DNA from: Georgenia thermotolerans
GTDB taxonomy: Bacteria; Actinomycetota; Actinomycetes; Actinomycetales; Actinomycetaceae
Direction: 5' to 3'
Length of the DNA stretch: 64,000 nucleotides
Assembly: GCF_009193185.1 (NCBI RefSeq)
Contig: NZ_VUKF01000002.1
Span: 112,773 to 176,772, forward strand
Made by a program: the position numbers and the translations under genes. Shown one piece after another: positions 51,140 to 60,164 of this stretch (the first letter of the stretch is position 1; every line of letters begins with the position of its first letter). The notes under the pieces were generated by a model that worked only from the letters and a program-made list of their open reading frames with translations, ran no database searches and was not told the DNA's origin.

Positions 51140-51170
51140 CCGCGCCGCGGCGCGACCGGGGGGAGGCGTG

Positions 51171-54100
51171 ATGGCACGGCAGGTCACCCGCACCAGCGTG
51201 CTGCGCCGGCTGGGCTTCACCGACGCCCCGCGCGCCGACCTCCTGCTCGCCGACCCCGCCCTGGCGCCCCTGGTCGACGCCGCGCAGGCGGCGGAGGCGC
51301 CGCTGCCCGAGGCGCTGAGCGAGACCGCGGACCCCGACCAGGCGCTCCTCGCGCTGCTGCGCCTGATCGAGCAGGCCGGCGACCACGGCCTGGGCGACCG
51401 GGTCCGGGCGGTGCTGACCGAGGACGGAGCGCACCGCCGTCGCCTCCTGGCCGTGCTCGGCGCCTCCTCGGCGCTGGGCGACATGCTCGTGGCCCACCCC
51501 GACGACGGCGCCCTGCTGCGCGACCGGGCCGACGCGCCCGGGCCGCTGGACTCCGACGCCGCCGCCGAGCGCGCCCGCGCGCTGTGGGCGGTGGGCGCCG
51601 ACCCGGACGCCCCGGTGCCGGTGGCCACCGTGACCGGGGAGGAGGGGGTCGCCGCCCTGCGGCGGACCTACCGCCGCCGGCTCCTGCAGGTCGCCGCGGC
51701 CGACCTGGTCAGCGCCGACCCGGTGGCCGACTTCCCCCGGGTGGCCGCCGCCATCGCCGACCTGGTCGGCGCCGCGCTGGACGCGGCGCTCGCCCTGGCG
51801 CGGGCCGCGATGCCGGACGGCGCCCGGGACGTGCGCCTCGCCGTCCTCGGCATGGGCAAGACCGGCGGGCGCGAGCTCAACTACATCTCCGACGTCGACG
51901 TGGTCTACGTGTGCGAGCCCGCGCCCGGCTCGGACCTGTCCGAGGCGGCGGCCCTCGCCGTCGGCACGCGCCTGGCCACGCAGCTGGCCCGCGCCTGCTC
52001 GGCTCCCGGGCCCGAGCCGGCGCTGTGGCCCGTGGACGCCAATCTGCGCCCGGAGGGCAAGGACGGCCCGCTGGTGCGCACGCTCGCCTCGCACGTGGCC
52101 TACTACGAGCGGTGGGCCAAGGGGTGGGAGTTCCAGGCGCTCATCAAGGCCCGGCCCGTCGCGGGCGACCGCGAGCTGGGCGAGGCGTACCGGGCCGCGC
52201 TGGGGCCGATGGTGTGGTCCGCCGTCGAGCGCGAGCACTTCGTCGAGGAGGCCCAGGCCATGCGCCGGCGGGTGGAGGACCACGTGCCCGCCGCCGACGC
52301 CGACCGCCAGCTCAAGCTCGGCAAGGGCGGCCTGCGCGACGTCGAGTTCACCGTCCAGCTGCTCCAGCTGGTCCACGGGCGCACCGACCCGACGATCCGC
52401 TCGGGGACTACGCTCGAGGCGCTGGACCAGCTCGCCCGCGGCGGCTACGTGTCGCGCGACCACGCCGCCCAGCTGTCCCACCACTACCGCTTCCTGCGCG
52501 TGCTCGAGCACCGCATCCAGCTGCACCGGCTGCGCCGCTCCCACGTGGTGCCCCGGGACGAGGCGGACCTGCGCCGACTGGGCCGGGCCATGCACGCCGA
52601 CGGGGTCGACTCCGCCGAGTCCCTCGAGACCCGCTGGCGCCAGGTGCGCCGCGAGGTGCGGCACCTGCACGAGGAGATCTTCTACCGCCCGCTGCTGCCG
52701 CTGACCGCCCAGCTCTCCGCCGAGGACGTCGCGCTCGCCCCCGAGGCCGCCCGCGCCCGGCTGCGGGCCATCGGCTACCTCGACCCCGACGGCGCCCTGC
52801 GCCACCTCGACGCCCTCACCGACGGGCTGTCCCGGCGCGCGGCGATCCAGCGCCAGCTGCTGCCGGTCATGCTGGGCTGGTTCGCCCAGGGCCCCGAGCC
52901 GGACTCCGGCCTGCTGTCCTTCCGCAAGCTGTCCGAGACCATGGGCACCACCCACTGGTACCTCAAGCTGCTGCGCGACTCCGGCGCCGCCGCCGAGCGG
53001 CTGGCGCAGGTCCTGTCCACCAGCCGGTACGCCGCCGACGCGCTGGCCCGCCTGCCCGAGGCGGTGGCCTGGCTCGACGACGACGCCGAGCTGGTCCCGC
53101 GCGAGGAGGCCGCCCTGGCCGCCGAGCTCGCGGCGCTGCAGGCCCGGCGCACCGAGCCGGTGCCCGCCGTCATGGCCGCGCGCTACCTGCGCCGGCGCGA
53201 GCTGCTGCGCGCCGCCCTGGCCGAGATCCTCGGGGACGTCCCCTTCGCGCGCACCGCGGGCATGATCACCACCGCCGCCGACGTGGCCCTGCAGGGCGCG
53301 CTCAAGGTGGCCGTGGCGCAGACGACGGCGGAGGCCGGGCTCGACGCCCCGCCGTCGCGCTACCTCGTGGTCGCCATGGGTCGGCTGGGCGGGGCGGAGA
53401 TGAGCTACGCCTCTGACGCCGACGTCCTGTTCGTCCACGACCCGGTGCCGGGCGCGGACCCCGAGGTGGCCGCGCGCACGGCGGTGGCGGTGGCCTCCAC
53501 GGTGCGCTCCCTGCTCGCCGAGACGGGCCCGGAGCCACCGTTGCCGGTGGACGCCGACCTGCGCCCGGAGGGCCGCAACGGCCCGATGATCCGCTCGCTG
53601 TCCTCCTACGCGGAGTACTACGAGCGGTGGGTCGAGCCGTGGGAGCGCCAGGCGCTGCTGCGCGCCCGGCCGGTGGCCGGTGACGAGGAGCTCGCCGCCC
53701 GGTTCGTGGCGCTGATCGACCGGATGCGCTACCCCGAGGCCGGGCTGGGGGAGGCCGGGCTGCGCGAGCTGCGCCGGGTCAAGGCGCGGGTGGAGTCCGA
53801 GCGGCTGCCCCGCGGGGTGCCGCCCACCCGCCATCTCAAGCTCGGCCGGGGCGGGCTGAGCGACGTGGAGTGGACCGTTCAGCTGCTCCAGCTGTGCCAC
53901 GGCGGCGCGGTGCCCGAGGTGCGCACGCCCTCCACGTTGCCGGCGCTGCGCGCGCTGCACGCCGCCGGGCTGGTCGGGGGCGAGCAGGCCGAGCGGCTGG
54001 CGGCGGCGTGGGAGCTGGCCTCGCGCATCCGCAACGCCATCGTCCTGGCCAGCGGCCGCACCACCGGCGGCCGGCTGGACGTGCTGCCGCACGAGTCGCG

Positions 54101-54224
54101 CGACCTCGAGGTCGTCGCGCGGATCCTGGGCTACGAGCCCGGGGGCCGGCTGGACCTGGAGGAGGACTACCTGCGCGCCGCCCGACGGGCCCGCAAGGTC
54201 GTCGAGCGGCTCTTCTACGGCTGA
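51171..54224 (+). CDS. glnE: Bifunctional glutamine synthetase adenylyltransferase / adenylyl-removing enzyme
   Basis: Adds AMP to and removes it from GlnA1 as nitrogen supply changes. 1017 residues, ATG at 51171 behind GGGGGGAGG; a GTG one codon earlier is possible. Two nucleotidyltransferase halves: first with GMGKTGGRELNYISDVDVVYV (about residue 226), second with AMGRLGGAEMSYASDADVLFV (about 735), each followed by a GlnD-type helical domain with LKLGKGGLRDVEFTVQLLQL and LKLGRGGLSDVEWTVQLLQL. Both Asp pairs are intact, so both activities should work. Length fits actinobacterial GlnE. Confidence 0.97.
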   Translation: MARQVTRTSVLRRLGFTDAPRADLLLADPALAPLVDAAQAAEAPLPEALSETADPDQALLALLRLIEQAGDHGLGDRVRAVLTEDGAHRRRLLAVLGASSALGDMLVAHPDDGALLRDRADAPGPLDSDAAAERARALWAVGADPDAPVPVATVTGEEGVAALRRTYRRRLLQVAAADLVSADPVADFPRVAAAIADLVGAALDAALALARAAMPDGARDVRLAVLGMGKTGGRELNYISDVDVVYVCEPAPGSDLSEAAALAVGTRLATQLARACSAPGPEPALWPVDANLRPEGKDGPLVRTLASHVAYYERWAKGWEFQALIKARPVAGDRELGEAYRAALGPMVWSAVEREHFVEEAQAMRRRVEDHVPAADADRQLKLGKGGLRDVEFTVQLLQLVHGRTDPTIRSGTTLEALDQLARGGYVSRDHAAQLSHHYRFLRVLEHRIQLHRLRRSHVVPRDEADLRRLGRAMHADGVDSAESLETRWRQVRREVRHLHEEIFYRPLLPLTAQLSAEDVALAPEAARARLRAIGYLDPDGALRHLDALTDGLSRRAAIQRQLLPVMLGWFAQGPEPDSGLLSFRKLSETMGTTHWYLKLLRDSGAAAERLAQVLSTSRYAADALARLPEAVAWLDDDAELVPREEAALAAELAALQARRTEPVPAVMAARYLRRRELLRAALAEILGDVPFARTAGMITTAADVALQGALKVAVAQTTAEAGLDAPPSRYLVVAMGRLGGAEMSYASDADVLFVHDPVPGADPEVAARTAVAVASTVRSLLAETGPEPPLPVDADLRPEGRNGPMIRSLSSYAEYYERWVEPWERQALLRARPVAGDEELAARFVALIDRMRYPEAGLGEAGLRELRRVKARVESERLPRGVPPTRHLKLGRGGLSDVEWTVQLLQLCHGGAVPEVRTPSTLPALRALHAAGLVGGEQAERLAAAWELASRIRNAIVLASGRTTGGRLDVLPHESRDLEVVARILGYEPGGRLDLEEDYLRAARRARKVVERLFYG

Positions 54225-54231
54225 TCGGGCC

Positions 54232-54275
54232 GAGCCGGAGCCCTTTTACGGCTGAGCCGGAGCCCTTCTCCGGCC
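54232..54275 (+). repeat. 22-bp tandem duplication after glnE
   Basis: GAGCCGGAGCCCTT starts both 54232-54253 and 54254-54275, and 19 of 22 bases agree between the two units. It lies just after the glnE stop and the first unit also repeats the TACGGCTGA around that stop. A local slippage duplication. Confidence 0.6.
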
Positions 54276-54335
54276 GCTCCGACACGGATGGACGCCCCGG
54301 CCGCTGGCCAGGACGCCCATCTCGGTCGCGGCCCG

Positions 54336-55109
54336 TCAGAGAACCTTGGAGAGGAACTCCCGGGTGCGCTGCTGGGTCGGGGCGTCCAGCACGTCGGCGG
54401 GCCGGCCCTGCTCGACCACGACGCCGTCGTCCATGAACACGACCTGGTCGCCCACCTCGCGGGCGAAGCCGATCTCGTGGGTGACGACCATCATCGTCAT
54501 GCCGTCGGCGGCGAGGTCCTGCATGACGCCGAGCACCTCGCCGACCAGCTCGGGGTCCAGCGCCGACGTCGGCTCGTCGAAGAGCATGAGGTCGGGGTCC
54601 ATGGCCAGGGCCCGGGCGATCGCCACCCGCTGCTGCTGGCCGCCGGAGAGCTGGGCGGGGTAGTGCCCGGCCCGGTCGGCCAGGCCCACCCGGTCGAGCA
54701 GCTCCAGCGCACGCGTGCGGGCGGCCGCCTTGGACCGTCCCTTGACCTGCACCGGGGCCTCCATGACGTTCTCGAGCGCCGTCATGTGCGGGAAGAGGTT
54801 GAAGCGCTGGAACACCATCCCGATGCGGGCGCGCTGCTGGGCGATCTTGCGCGGGTGGAGCCGGTGGAGCTCGCTGGCCCCGTCGCGGGTCTCCTCCCGG
54901 TAACCCATGAGCTCGCCGTCGACCCGGATGCGCCCGGCGTCGATCTCCTCGAGCTGGTTGACGCAGCGCAGCAGGGTGGACTTGCCCGACCCGGACGGGC
55001 CGAGCACCACGCACACCGACCCCGCGGGCACCGTCAGGTCGACCCCGCGCAGCACGTGCAGCTCGCCGAAGAGCTTGTGCACGCCGTCGATCTGAATCAT
55101 GTCGGTCAT
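54336..55109 (-). CDS. Polar amino-acid ABC transporter, ATPase
   Basis: A 257-residue GlnQ-type ATPase that drives uptake of a polar amino acid. Walker [11 protein letters not shown]-loop [16 protein letters not shown], signature [15 protein letters not shown], Walker [20 protein letters not shown] and H-loop VVTHE are all present. Last gene of a three-gene operon; its ATG overlaps the permease stop by four bases. Substrate cannot be set beyond the amino-acid group; glutamine or glutamate would suit the location between glnE and glnA1. Confidence 0.94.
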   Translation of the reverse strand: MTDMIQIDGVHKLFGELHVLRGVDLTVPAGSVCVVLGPSGSGKSTLLRCVNQLEEIDAGRIRVDGELMGYREETRDGASELHRLHPRKIAQQRARIGMVFQRFNLFPHMTALENVMEAPVQVKGRSKAAARTRALELLDRVGLADRAGHYPAQLSGGQQQRVAIARALAMDPDLMLFDEPTSALDPELVGEVLGVMQDLAADGMTMMVVTHEIGFAREVGDQVVFMDDGVVVEQGRPADVLDAPTQQRTREFLSKVL

Positions 55110-56068
55110 GGGGTGTACTCCAGGAACGGGTCGTCCTTCGTGGTGCCGGCGGCGAGGATCGCCTGCTGCTTCTTGCCCAGGCCCTTCCCGCCCCGCGGGC
55201 CGGAGCCGGCGCCGGCGAACCCCCGCCCGTAGTACCGCTCGAGGTAGTGCTGGCCGACCATGAGCACCGAGGTGATGAGCAGGTACCAGATCGCGGCGAC
55301 CATGAGCAGCGGGATGGGCAGGAACAGCCGGTTGCCCACGGAGTTGGTCACGAAGGTCAGGTCGAGGGTGAAGGGCACGGCCAGCACCAGCGAGGTGGTC
55401 TTGAGCATGGAGATCGTCTCATTGCCCGTCGGCGGGACGATGACGCGCATGGCCTGCGGGATGACGATGCGGCGCAGGATGGTCGACTCCTTCATGCCCA
55501 GCGCCCGCGCCGCCTCGCCCTGCCCGGCGTCCACGCTGGCCAGGCCGGAGCGGAAGATCTCCGCGAGGTACGCGGCCTCGTTGAGGGCCAGGCCGATGAT
55601 GGCGGCCCACGCGGCGTTGAAGACGTCGTTGGTGGAGAAGACGACGAACTCCGGCCCGAACGGCACGCCCAGGCTCAGCCGCGGGTAGAGCACGGCGAGC
55701 AGCCCCCAGAAGGTCAGCTGGGTGTAGATCGGGGTGCCGCGGAAGAACCAGATGTAGAACCACGCCACCGCCCGCATGACCGGGTTGTCCGAGCGGCGCA
55801 TGATCGCCAGGGCCAGGGCCAGCACGACGGCGATCGCCATGGAGGCCGCCGTGAGCAGCAGCGTCCACCCGACGCCCTTGATCACCGTGACGTCGCGCGC
55901 GTAGAGCCAGACCAGGTCCCAGCGGAAGTTGGGGTTGGTGACCAGGGCGTTGACGGCCATCGCCGCGAGCACGGCGACGACGACGGCCGAGATGACGCGC
56001 CCGGGCCGGCGCACCGGGCGGGCGCGGATCAGCTCGGGCACGTCCGTGCGGTCGGGGGAGTGGGACAT
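55106..56068 (-). CDS. Polar amino-acid ABC transporter, permease
   Basis: A 320-residue inner-membrane subunit from ATG 56068 (overlaps the binding-protein stop, ATGA). About five to six helices, beginning [20 protein letters not shown], and the coupling EAA motif in [24 protein letters not shown]. The text [14 protein letters not shown] is the HisM/GlnP-family signature. A basic C-terminal tail ([20 protein letters not shown]) extends about 30 residues beyond the last helix, longer than usual. Only one permease is present, so it likely acts as a homodimer. Confidence 0.92.
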   Translation of the reverse strand: MSHSPDRTDVPELIRARPVRRPGRVISAVVVAVLAAMAVNALVTNPNFRWDLVWLYARDVTVIKGVGWTLLLTAASMAIAVVLALALAIMRRSDNPVMRAVAWFYIWFFRGTPIYTQLTFWGLLAVLYPRLSLGVPFGPEFVVFSTNDVFNAAWAAIIGLALNEAAYLAEIFRSGLASVDAGQGEAARALGMKESTILRRIVIPQAMRVIVPPTGNETISMLKTTSLVLAVPFTLDLTFVTNSVGNRLFLPIPLLMVAAIWYLLITSVLMVGQHYLERYYGRGFAGAGSGPRGGKGLGKKQQAILAAGTTKDDPFLEYTP

Positions 56069-56988
56069 CAGACCGTCGGGTTGAGCTCGGCGGTGTCCAG
56101 CGCGCCGGAGACGCCCCAGGTGTCGAGGAGGTCCTGCCAGACCCCCTCGTCCATGAGGTGCTGCATCGCGGCCTGGAGGGCGGCGGTGAGCTCGGGGTCG
56201 TCCTTGGCCACGACGATGCCCTGCGGGGCGGTGTCGGTGACCTCGCCGAGCTGCTCGACCTTGCCCTGGGTCTGCACCTCGGCGTACTGGCCGACCTGGG
56301 AGTCGGCGTACATGACGTCGATCTTGCCGCCGACGAGGTTGGTCGTGACGTCCGCCTGGGAGTTGTATCGCAGCACCTCGATCGGGTCGGCGCCCTTGGC
56401 CTCGCAGTCCGCGGAGAGCTGGTCGACCACCTCGTCCTGGACGGTGCCGGTCTGCACGCCCATGGTGGTGCCGCACAGGTCGGCCGCGTCGAGGCCCTTG
56501 GGGTTGCCCGCCTGGACGGAGTAGGTCGAGCCGGCGGAGATGTAGGAGATCATGTCGACCTCGGCCACGCGCTCGGGGTTGATCGAGAAGGACGAGATGC
56601 CGGCGTCGTACTGGGTGCCGATGCCGGGGATGATCGAGGCGAACTCGGCGTGCGCGATCTCGACCTTCGCCCCCAGGACCTGCCCCAGGGCGTTGGCCAG
56701 GTCGACGTCGTAGCCGGTCGGGGTCTGGCCGTCGGCGCCGCCGAAGAACTCCGCCGGGGCGTACTGGAGGTTGGCGCCGACGGTGAGGGTGCCGTCGAAG
56801 TCGGCGGGCAGCTTGGCCGCGATGTCGTCGACCTTGGCGATCTTCGAGGTGTCGTAGCTGGGCGCGGCCGCGGCGGTCGCGTCGCCCGTGCTCGCGCCGC
56901 CGGCCCCCTCCGAGACGGCGTTCGTGCACGCCGTGAGGCTGAGGGCGCCCGCGAGGGCGAAGGTGGCAAGGACGGGCAAGCGACGCAT
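56068..56988 (-). CDS. Amino-acid ABC transporter substrate-binding lipoprotein
   Basis: A 306-residue lipoprotein of the SBP_bac_3 family, first gene of the transporter operon. Signal peptide with lipobox LSLTAC (cysteine at 21). The mature protein starts with a Gly/Ala/Ser linker, then LTVGANLQYAPAEFFG, TGYDVDLANALGQVLG, and FSINPERVAEVDMISYISAGSTY, typical of polar amino-acid binders. GVQTGTVQDEVVDQL and GIVVAKDDPELTAALQAAM complete the two lobes. Ligand not determined. Confidence 0.93.
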   Translation of the reverse strand: MRRLPVLATFALAGALSLTACTNAVSEGAGGASTGDATAAAAPSYDTSKIAKVDDIAAKLPADFDGTLTVGANLQYAPAEFFGGADGQTPTGYDVDLANALGQVLGAKVEIAHAEFASIIPGIGTQYDAGISSFSINPERVAEVDMISYISAGSTYSVQAGNPKGLDAADLCGTTMGVQTGTVQDEVVDQLSADCEAKGADPIEVLRYNSQADVTTNLVGGKIDVMYADSQVGQYAEVQTQGKVEQLGEVTDTAPQGIVVAKDDPELTAALQAAMQHLMDEGVWQDLLDTWGVSGALDTAELNPTV

Positions 56989-57031
56989 GACAGACTCTCC
57001 GGGGACGGATCACGTAAACGAACTCCGCCAT

Positions 57032-57058
57032 CGTATATCCACATCCATGCATGACTAT
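57032..57058 (-). promoter_or_regulatory. Promoter region of the amino-acid transporter operon
   Basis: Read on the minus strand, TATACG (57037-57032) is a good -10 about 43 bases before the ATG. Upstream lies GCATAGTCATGCATG, containing the self-complementary CATGCATG and TGCATAGTCATGCA-like arms, a possible operator. Confidence 0.45.
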
Positions 57059-57180
57059 GCACCGAGGGTGTGGGCTCGGGCACAGCGGCACGGGAGCGCG
57101 GTGCCGCAACGGCGGGCCGGGAACGAGCGCGCCGGGGGACCGCACGAAACCGCCCAGCGCAGCAACGATCGGGCAAGCAC

Positions 57181-57219
57181 ACGGCACCCCCGCCGCCACG
57201 TGGGCGACGGGGGTGCCGT
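57181..57219 (-). terminator. Terminator of glnA1
   Basis: ACGGCACCCCCG (57181-57192) pairs with its complement (57208-57219) over a 15-base loop, 46 bases after the glnA1 stop. Confidence 0.7.
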
Positions 57220-57264
57220 CTCTGCTGGGTCAGGCGTCAGGGCCGCGGCCCTGCGCCGTGCCGG

Positions 57265-58686
57265 TCACAGGTCGTAGTACATCTCGAACTCGTGGGGGTG
57301 CGGACGCAGGCGCAGCGGGTCGATCTCGTTGGTGCGCTTGTAGTCGATCCAGGTCTCGATGAGGTCCGGGGTGAACACGTCGCCCTCGGTGAGGTAGTCG
57401 TGGTCGGCCTCGAGCGCGTCGAGCACGCCCTGCAGCGAGTCGGGCACCTGGGCGATCTTGGCGTGCTCCTCGGGGGGCAGCTCGTAGAGGTCCTTGTCGA
57501 TCGGCTCGGGCGGCTCGATCCGGTTGCGCACGCCGTCGAGGCCGGCCATGAGCATCGCCGAGAAGGCGAGGTAGGGGTTCGACGAGGGGTCGGGCACCCG
57601 GAACTCGATGCGCTTGGCCTTGGGGGAGGTGCCGGTGACCGGGATGCGGATGCACGCCGAGCGGTTGCGGGCGGAGTAGACCAGGTTGACCGGGGCCTCG
57701 AAGCCGGGCACGAGACGGTGGTAGGAGTTCACCGTCGGGTTGGTGAAGGCGAGCAGCGACGGCGCGTGGTGGAGCAGGCCGCCGATGTACCACCGGGCCA
57801 TGTCGGACAGGCCGCCGTAGCCGCGCTCGTCGAAGAACAGCGGCTTGCCGTCCTTCCACAGCGACTGGTGGGAGTGCATGCCCGACCCGTTGTCCCCGAA
57901 GAGCGGCTTGGGCATGAAGGTGGCGGACTTGCCGGCCTCCCAGGCGACGTTCTTGATGATGTACTTGAACTTCATCACGTCGTCGGCGGCCGCACGCAGC
58001 GTGTCGAACCGGTAGTTGATCTCCATCTGCCCGGCGGTGCCGACCTCGTGGTGCGCCCGCTCGACGTCGAGCCCGACCTCCTGCAGGCAGGTGACCATCT
58101 CGTCGCGCAGGTCGGCCATCTGGTCGTTGGGGGAGACGGGGAAGTAGCCGCCCTTGTAGCGGGTCTTGTACCCGAGGTTCGGTCCCTCCTCGCGGCCGGT
58201 GTTCCAGGCCGCCTCGTTGGAGTCGAGGTAGTAGAAGCTCGAGTGCTGGTTGGTCTCGAAGCGCACCGCGTCGAAGATGTAGAACTCCGCCTCGGCGCCG
58301 AAGTAGACGGTGTCGGCGATGCCGGTGCTCCTGAGGTACGCCTCGGCCTTGGCGGCGATGTTGCGCGGGTCGCGCGAGTACGCCTCGTCGGTGAACGGGT
58401 CGACGATGGAGAAGTTGACGACGAGCGTCTTCTGCTTGCGGAACGGGTCGACGAAGGCGGTGGTGACGTCCGGAACGAGCTTCATGTCGGACTCGTGGAT
58501 CGCCTGGAAGCCGCGGATGGAGGACCCGTCGAACATCAGACCGTCCGTGAAGGCGTCCTCGTTGAACGCCTCCACCGGGATGTTGAAGTGCTGCATGACG
58601 CCCGGCAGGTCGCAGAAGCGGACGTCGACGAACTTGACGCCCTGCTCCTTGGTGAAGGCGATGGCCTCCTCGGCGCTGGAAAACAT
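57265..58686 (-). CDS. glnA: Glutamine synthetase type I (GlnA1)
   Basis: Main ammonia-assimilating enzyme, a dodecamer. 473 residues; ATG at 58686 ([20 protein letters not shown]) follows AAGGAG by six bases. Active-site text: [82 protein letters not shown]. The adenylylation tyrosine is Y401 in [11 protein letters not shown], the GlnE target. A complete GlnR box covers the promoter, so transcription responds to nitrogen. A TAGGTT -10 lies at 58744-58739 on the minus strand. Confidence 0.97.
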   Translation of the reverse strand: MFSSAEEAIAFTKEQGVKFVDVRFCDLPGVMQHFNIPVEAFNEDAFTDGLMFDGSSIRGFQAIHESDMKLVPDVTTAFVDPFRKQKTLVVNFSIVDPFTDEAYSRDPRNIAAKAEAYLRSTGIADTVYFGAEAEFYIFDAVRFETNQHSSFYYLDSNEAAWNTGREEGPNLGYKTRYKGGYFPVSPNDQMADLRDEMVTCLQEVGLDVERAHHEVGTAGQMEINYRFDTLRAAADDVMKFKYIIKNVAWEAGKSATFMPKPLFGDNGSGMHSHQSLWKDGKPLFFDERGYGGLSDMARWYIGGLLHHAPSLLAFTNPTVNSYHRLVPGFEAPVNLVYSARNRSACIRIPVTGTSPKAKRIEFRVPDPSSNPYLAFSAMLMAGLDGVRNRIEPPEPIDKDLYELPPEEHAKIAQVPDSLQGVLDALEADHDYLTEGDVFTPDLIETWIDYKRTNEIDPLRLRPHPHEFEMYYDL

Positions 58687-58754
58687 CCGTTGCTCCTTGG
58701 CTTGTGGACTTTCGTGACCCGGATGGGAACCGCCTTCGAACCTAGTGGCGGCCG

Positions 58755-58792
58755 GTTTCTGCTGTGTCACCCAAATGTGTCAGGGATGTTAC
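58755..58792 (-). promoter_or_regulatory. GlnR box of glnA1
   Basis: On the minus strand: GTAAC-n6-GACAC-n6-GTGAC-n6-GAAAC, four boxes spaced exactly six bases apart, as in the Streptomyces glnA site (gTnAC-n6-GaAAC twice). It lies about 70-105 bases before the start codon and overlaps the -35 region of the promoter with -10 TAGGTT at 58739-58744. Confidence 0.85.
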
Positions 58793-58954
58793 GCGGCGTC
58801 CCGGCGGGCGGACGGCGGCAACCGGCTCGTGAGCACGCGGCGACACGGTGGTGCGCACGCGGCGATGCCGGGCGATCGGGCGGCCGGGTGCCGCACGGGT
58901 CCGGGGGCGGACGTCCGCGCCGGGCCGGTGCCCACCGCTGGGTAGGCTCGCCTG

Positions 58955-59317
58955 GTGTCCGACGCAAGAACCGCTTTTCCCACCGTGGCCGGCCTGGGGC
59001 GCCGGATCATCGCCCTCTTCGTGGACTGGGCGATCGCCACCGCGATCAGCGCCGGCTTCCTCGGCCACGACCCCTGGGCCACCCTTGGCGTCTTCGCGCT
59101 GATGACCTGGGTGATGCTCAGCACGCTGGGCGCAACCATCGGGCACGTCGCCGCCGGGCTGGCCGTGCGGCGCCTCGACGGCGCCCTGCCCGGCCCGCTG
59201 CGCGCGCTGATCCGCACGGTCCTGCTCTGCCTGGTCATCCCCGCCGTCGTGTGGGGCGCCGACGGGCGCGGCCTGCACGACATGGCCGCCGGCACGGTCG
59301 TCACCCGGGTGCGCTGA
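58955..59317 (+). CDS. RDD family membrane protein
   Basis: A 120-residue membrane protein. TAGGCT lies six bases before the GTG at 58955: leaderless. The RDD signature is split as usual: RRIIALFVDWAIATAISAGF near the start (Arg-Ile-Asp set) and GADGRGLHDMAAGTVVTRVR at the end. About three hydrophobic segments between. Small RDD proteins may carry ions or compatible solutes; not established. Convergent with DUF4191, separated by a large palindrome. Confidence 0.85.
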   Translation: MSDARTAFPTVAGLGRRIIALFVDWAIATAISAGFLGHDPWATLGVFALMTWVMLSTLGATIGHVAAGLAVRRLDGALPGPLRALIRTVLLCLVIPAVVWGADGRGLHDMAAGTVVTRVR

Positions 59318-59348
59318 CCCCGCCGGCCCTCCCCGCCGCCCAGGAGAA

Positions 59349-59392
59349 CGAACGACGCCCGGCACTGCGCGCGCAGTGCCGGGCGTCGTTCG
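59349..59392. terminator. 44-bp perfect palindrome, two-way terminator
   Basis: Two 22-base arms with no loop, centred between 59370 and 59371 (GCACTGCGC|GCGCAGTGC at the centre). Between convergent stop codons at 59317 and 59407. Folds to a very stable hairpin on either strand. Confidence 0.85.
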
Positions 59393-59406
59393 TTGTGGTG
59401 CTGGGG

Positions 59407-60132
59407 TCAGCGCCCGCGCATGCCCTTGCGATCGGGCCGGGCCTTCATGGGGTCCACGCCCTTGGGGATCGGCATCCGGGCGGCGCCCAGCGCCTGGAGC
59501 CGCTTGGCGACGGCGGCCACCTCGGCCGGGGTGAGCGTGCCCTTGAGCCGCTGGACGTGGCGGACGAGCTTGGCGAGGGGCACCTGGCCCTCGTCGTTGC
59601 CGTACTCGACGAGGTGGACCGGCACGTTCGGGGCCACACGGCTGACCTTGCGTCGCTCGTCCTCGAGCAGCCGCTTGACGCGGTGGCTCGGGCCCTCGGA
59701 GACCAGGACGATGCCGGGGCGGCCGACCATGCGGAAGACGAGGTCCTGGGTGCGCGGGTTCATCGCGACCGGCTGCTCCTCGATGTTCCAGCCGCGGCGG
59801 ATCTGCCCGAGCGCCGCGCCGGCCGCGCCGGGCTGGCCGTCGATCTGGGAGTAGCCGGCCTTCCGGGTCTGCTGGGCCAGCAGGATCATCATCGCCATCG
59901 AGGCGAGGAGCAGGCCGAAGAAGCCCATGTACCACGGGTGCCCCCAGAGAAACCCGACCACCAGCGCCACACCCATGACCAGCACGAAGACCCCGACGAG
60001 GAGCCACGTGATGTTGGGGTTGACCTGACGGGTCATCCGGTACGCGTCGGCGATGTTGTGGTACCACCGCCGCTTCTTCTCCTTGGGCGCGGCGGAGGAA
60101 CCCTCGACGTCGCGCGTGCTCTTACGGGCCAT
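59407..60132 (-). CDS. DUF4191 membrane protein
   Basis: A 241-residue protein. TATCCT lies eight bases before the ATG at 60132. Basic start (RKSTRDVEGSSAAPKEKKRR), then two close membrane helices (ITWLLVGVFVLVMGVALVVG and YMGFFGLLLASMAMMILLAQ), followed by a cytosolic domain containing WNIEEQPVAMNPRTQDLVFR and LVSEGPSHRVKRLLEDERRK. This matches DUF4191, which usually neighbours lipA/lipB in actinobacteria. Role unknown; a link with lipoate or with E2 assembly is only by location. Confidence 0.88.
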   Translation of the reverse strand: MARKSTRDVEGSSAAPKEKKRRWYHNIADAYRMTRQVNPNITWLLVGVFVLVMGVALVVGFLWGHPWYMGFFGLLLASMAMMILLAQQTRKAGYSQIDGQPGAAGAALGQIRRGWNIEEQPVAMNPRTQDLVFRMVGRPGIVLVSEGPSHRVKRLLEDERRKVSRVAPNVPVHLVEYGNDEGQVPLAKLVRHVQRLKGTLTPAEVAAVAKRLQALGAARMPIPKGVDPMKARPDRKGMRGR

Positions 60133-60164
60133 GATGCCCAAGGATACCGGCCGCCGGGCGTGTC

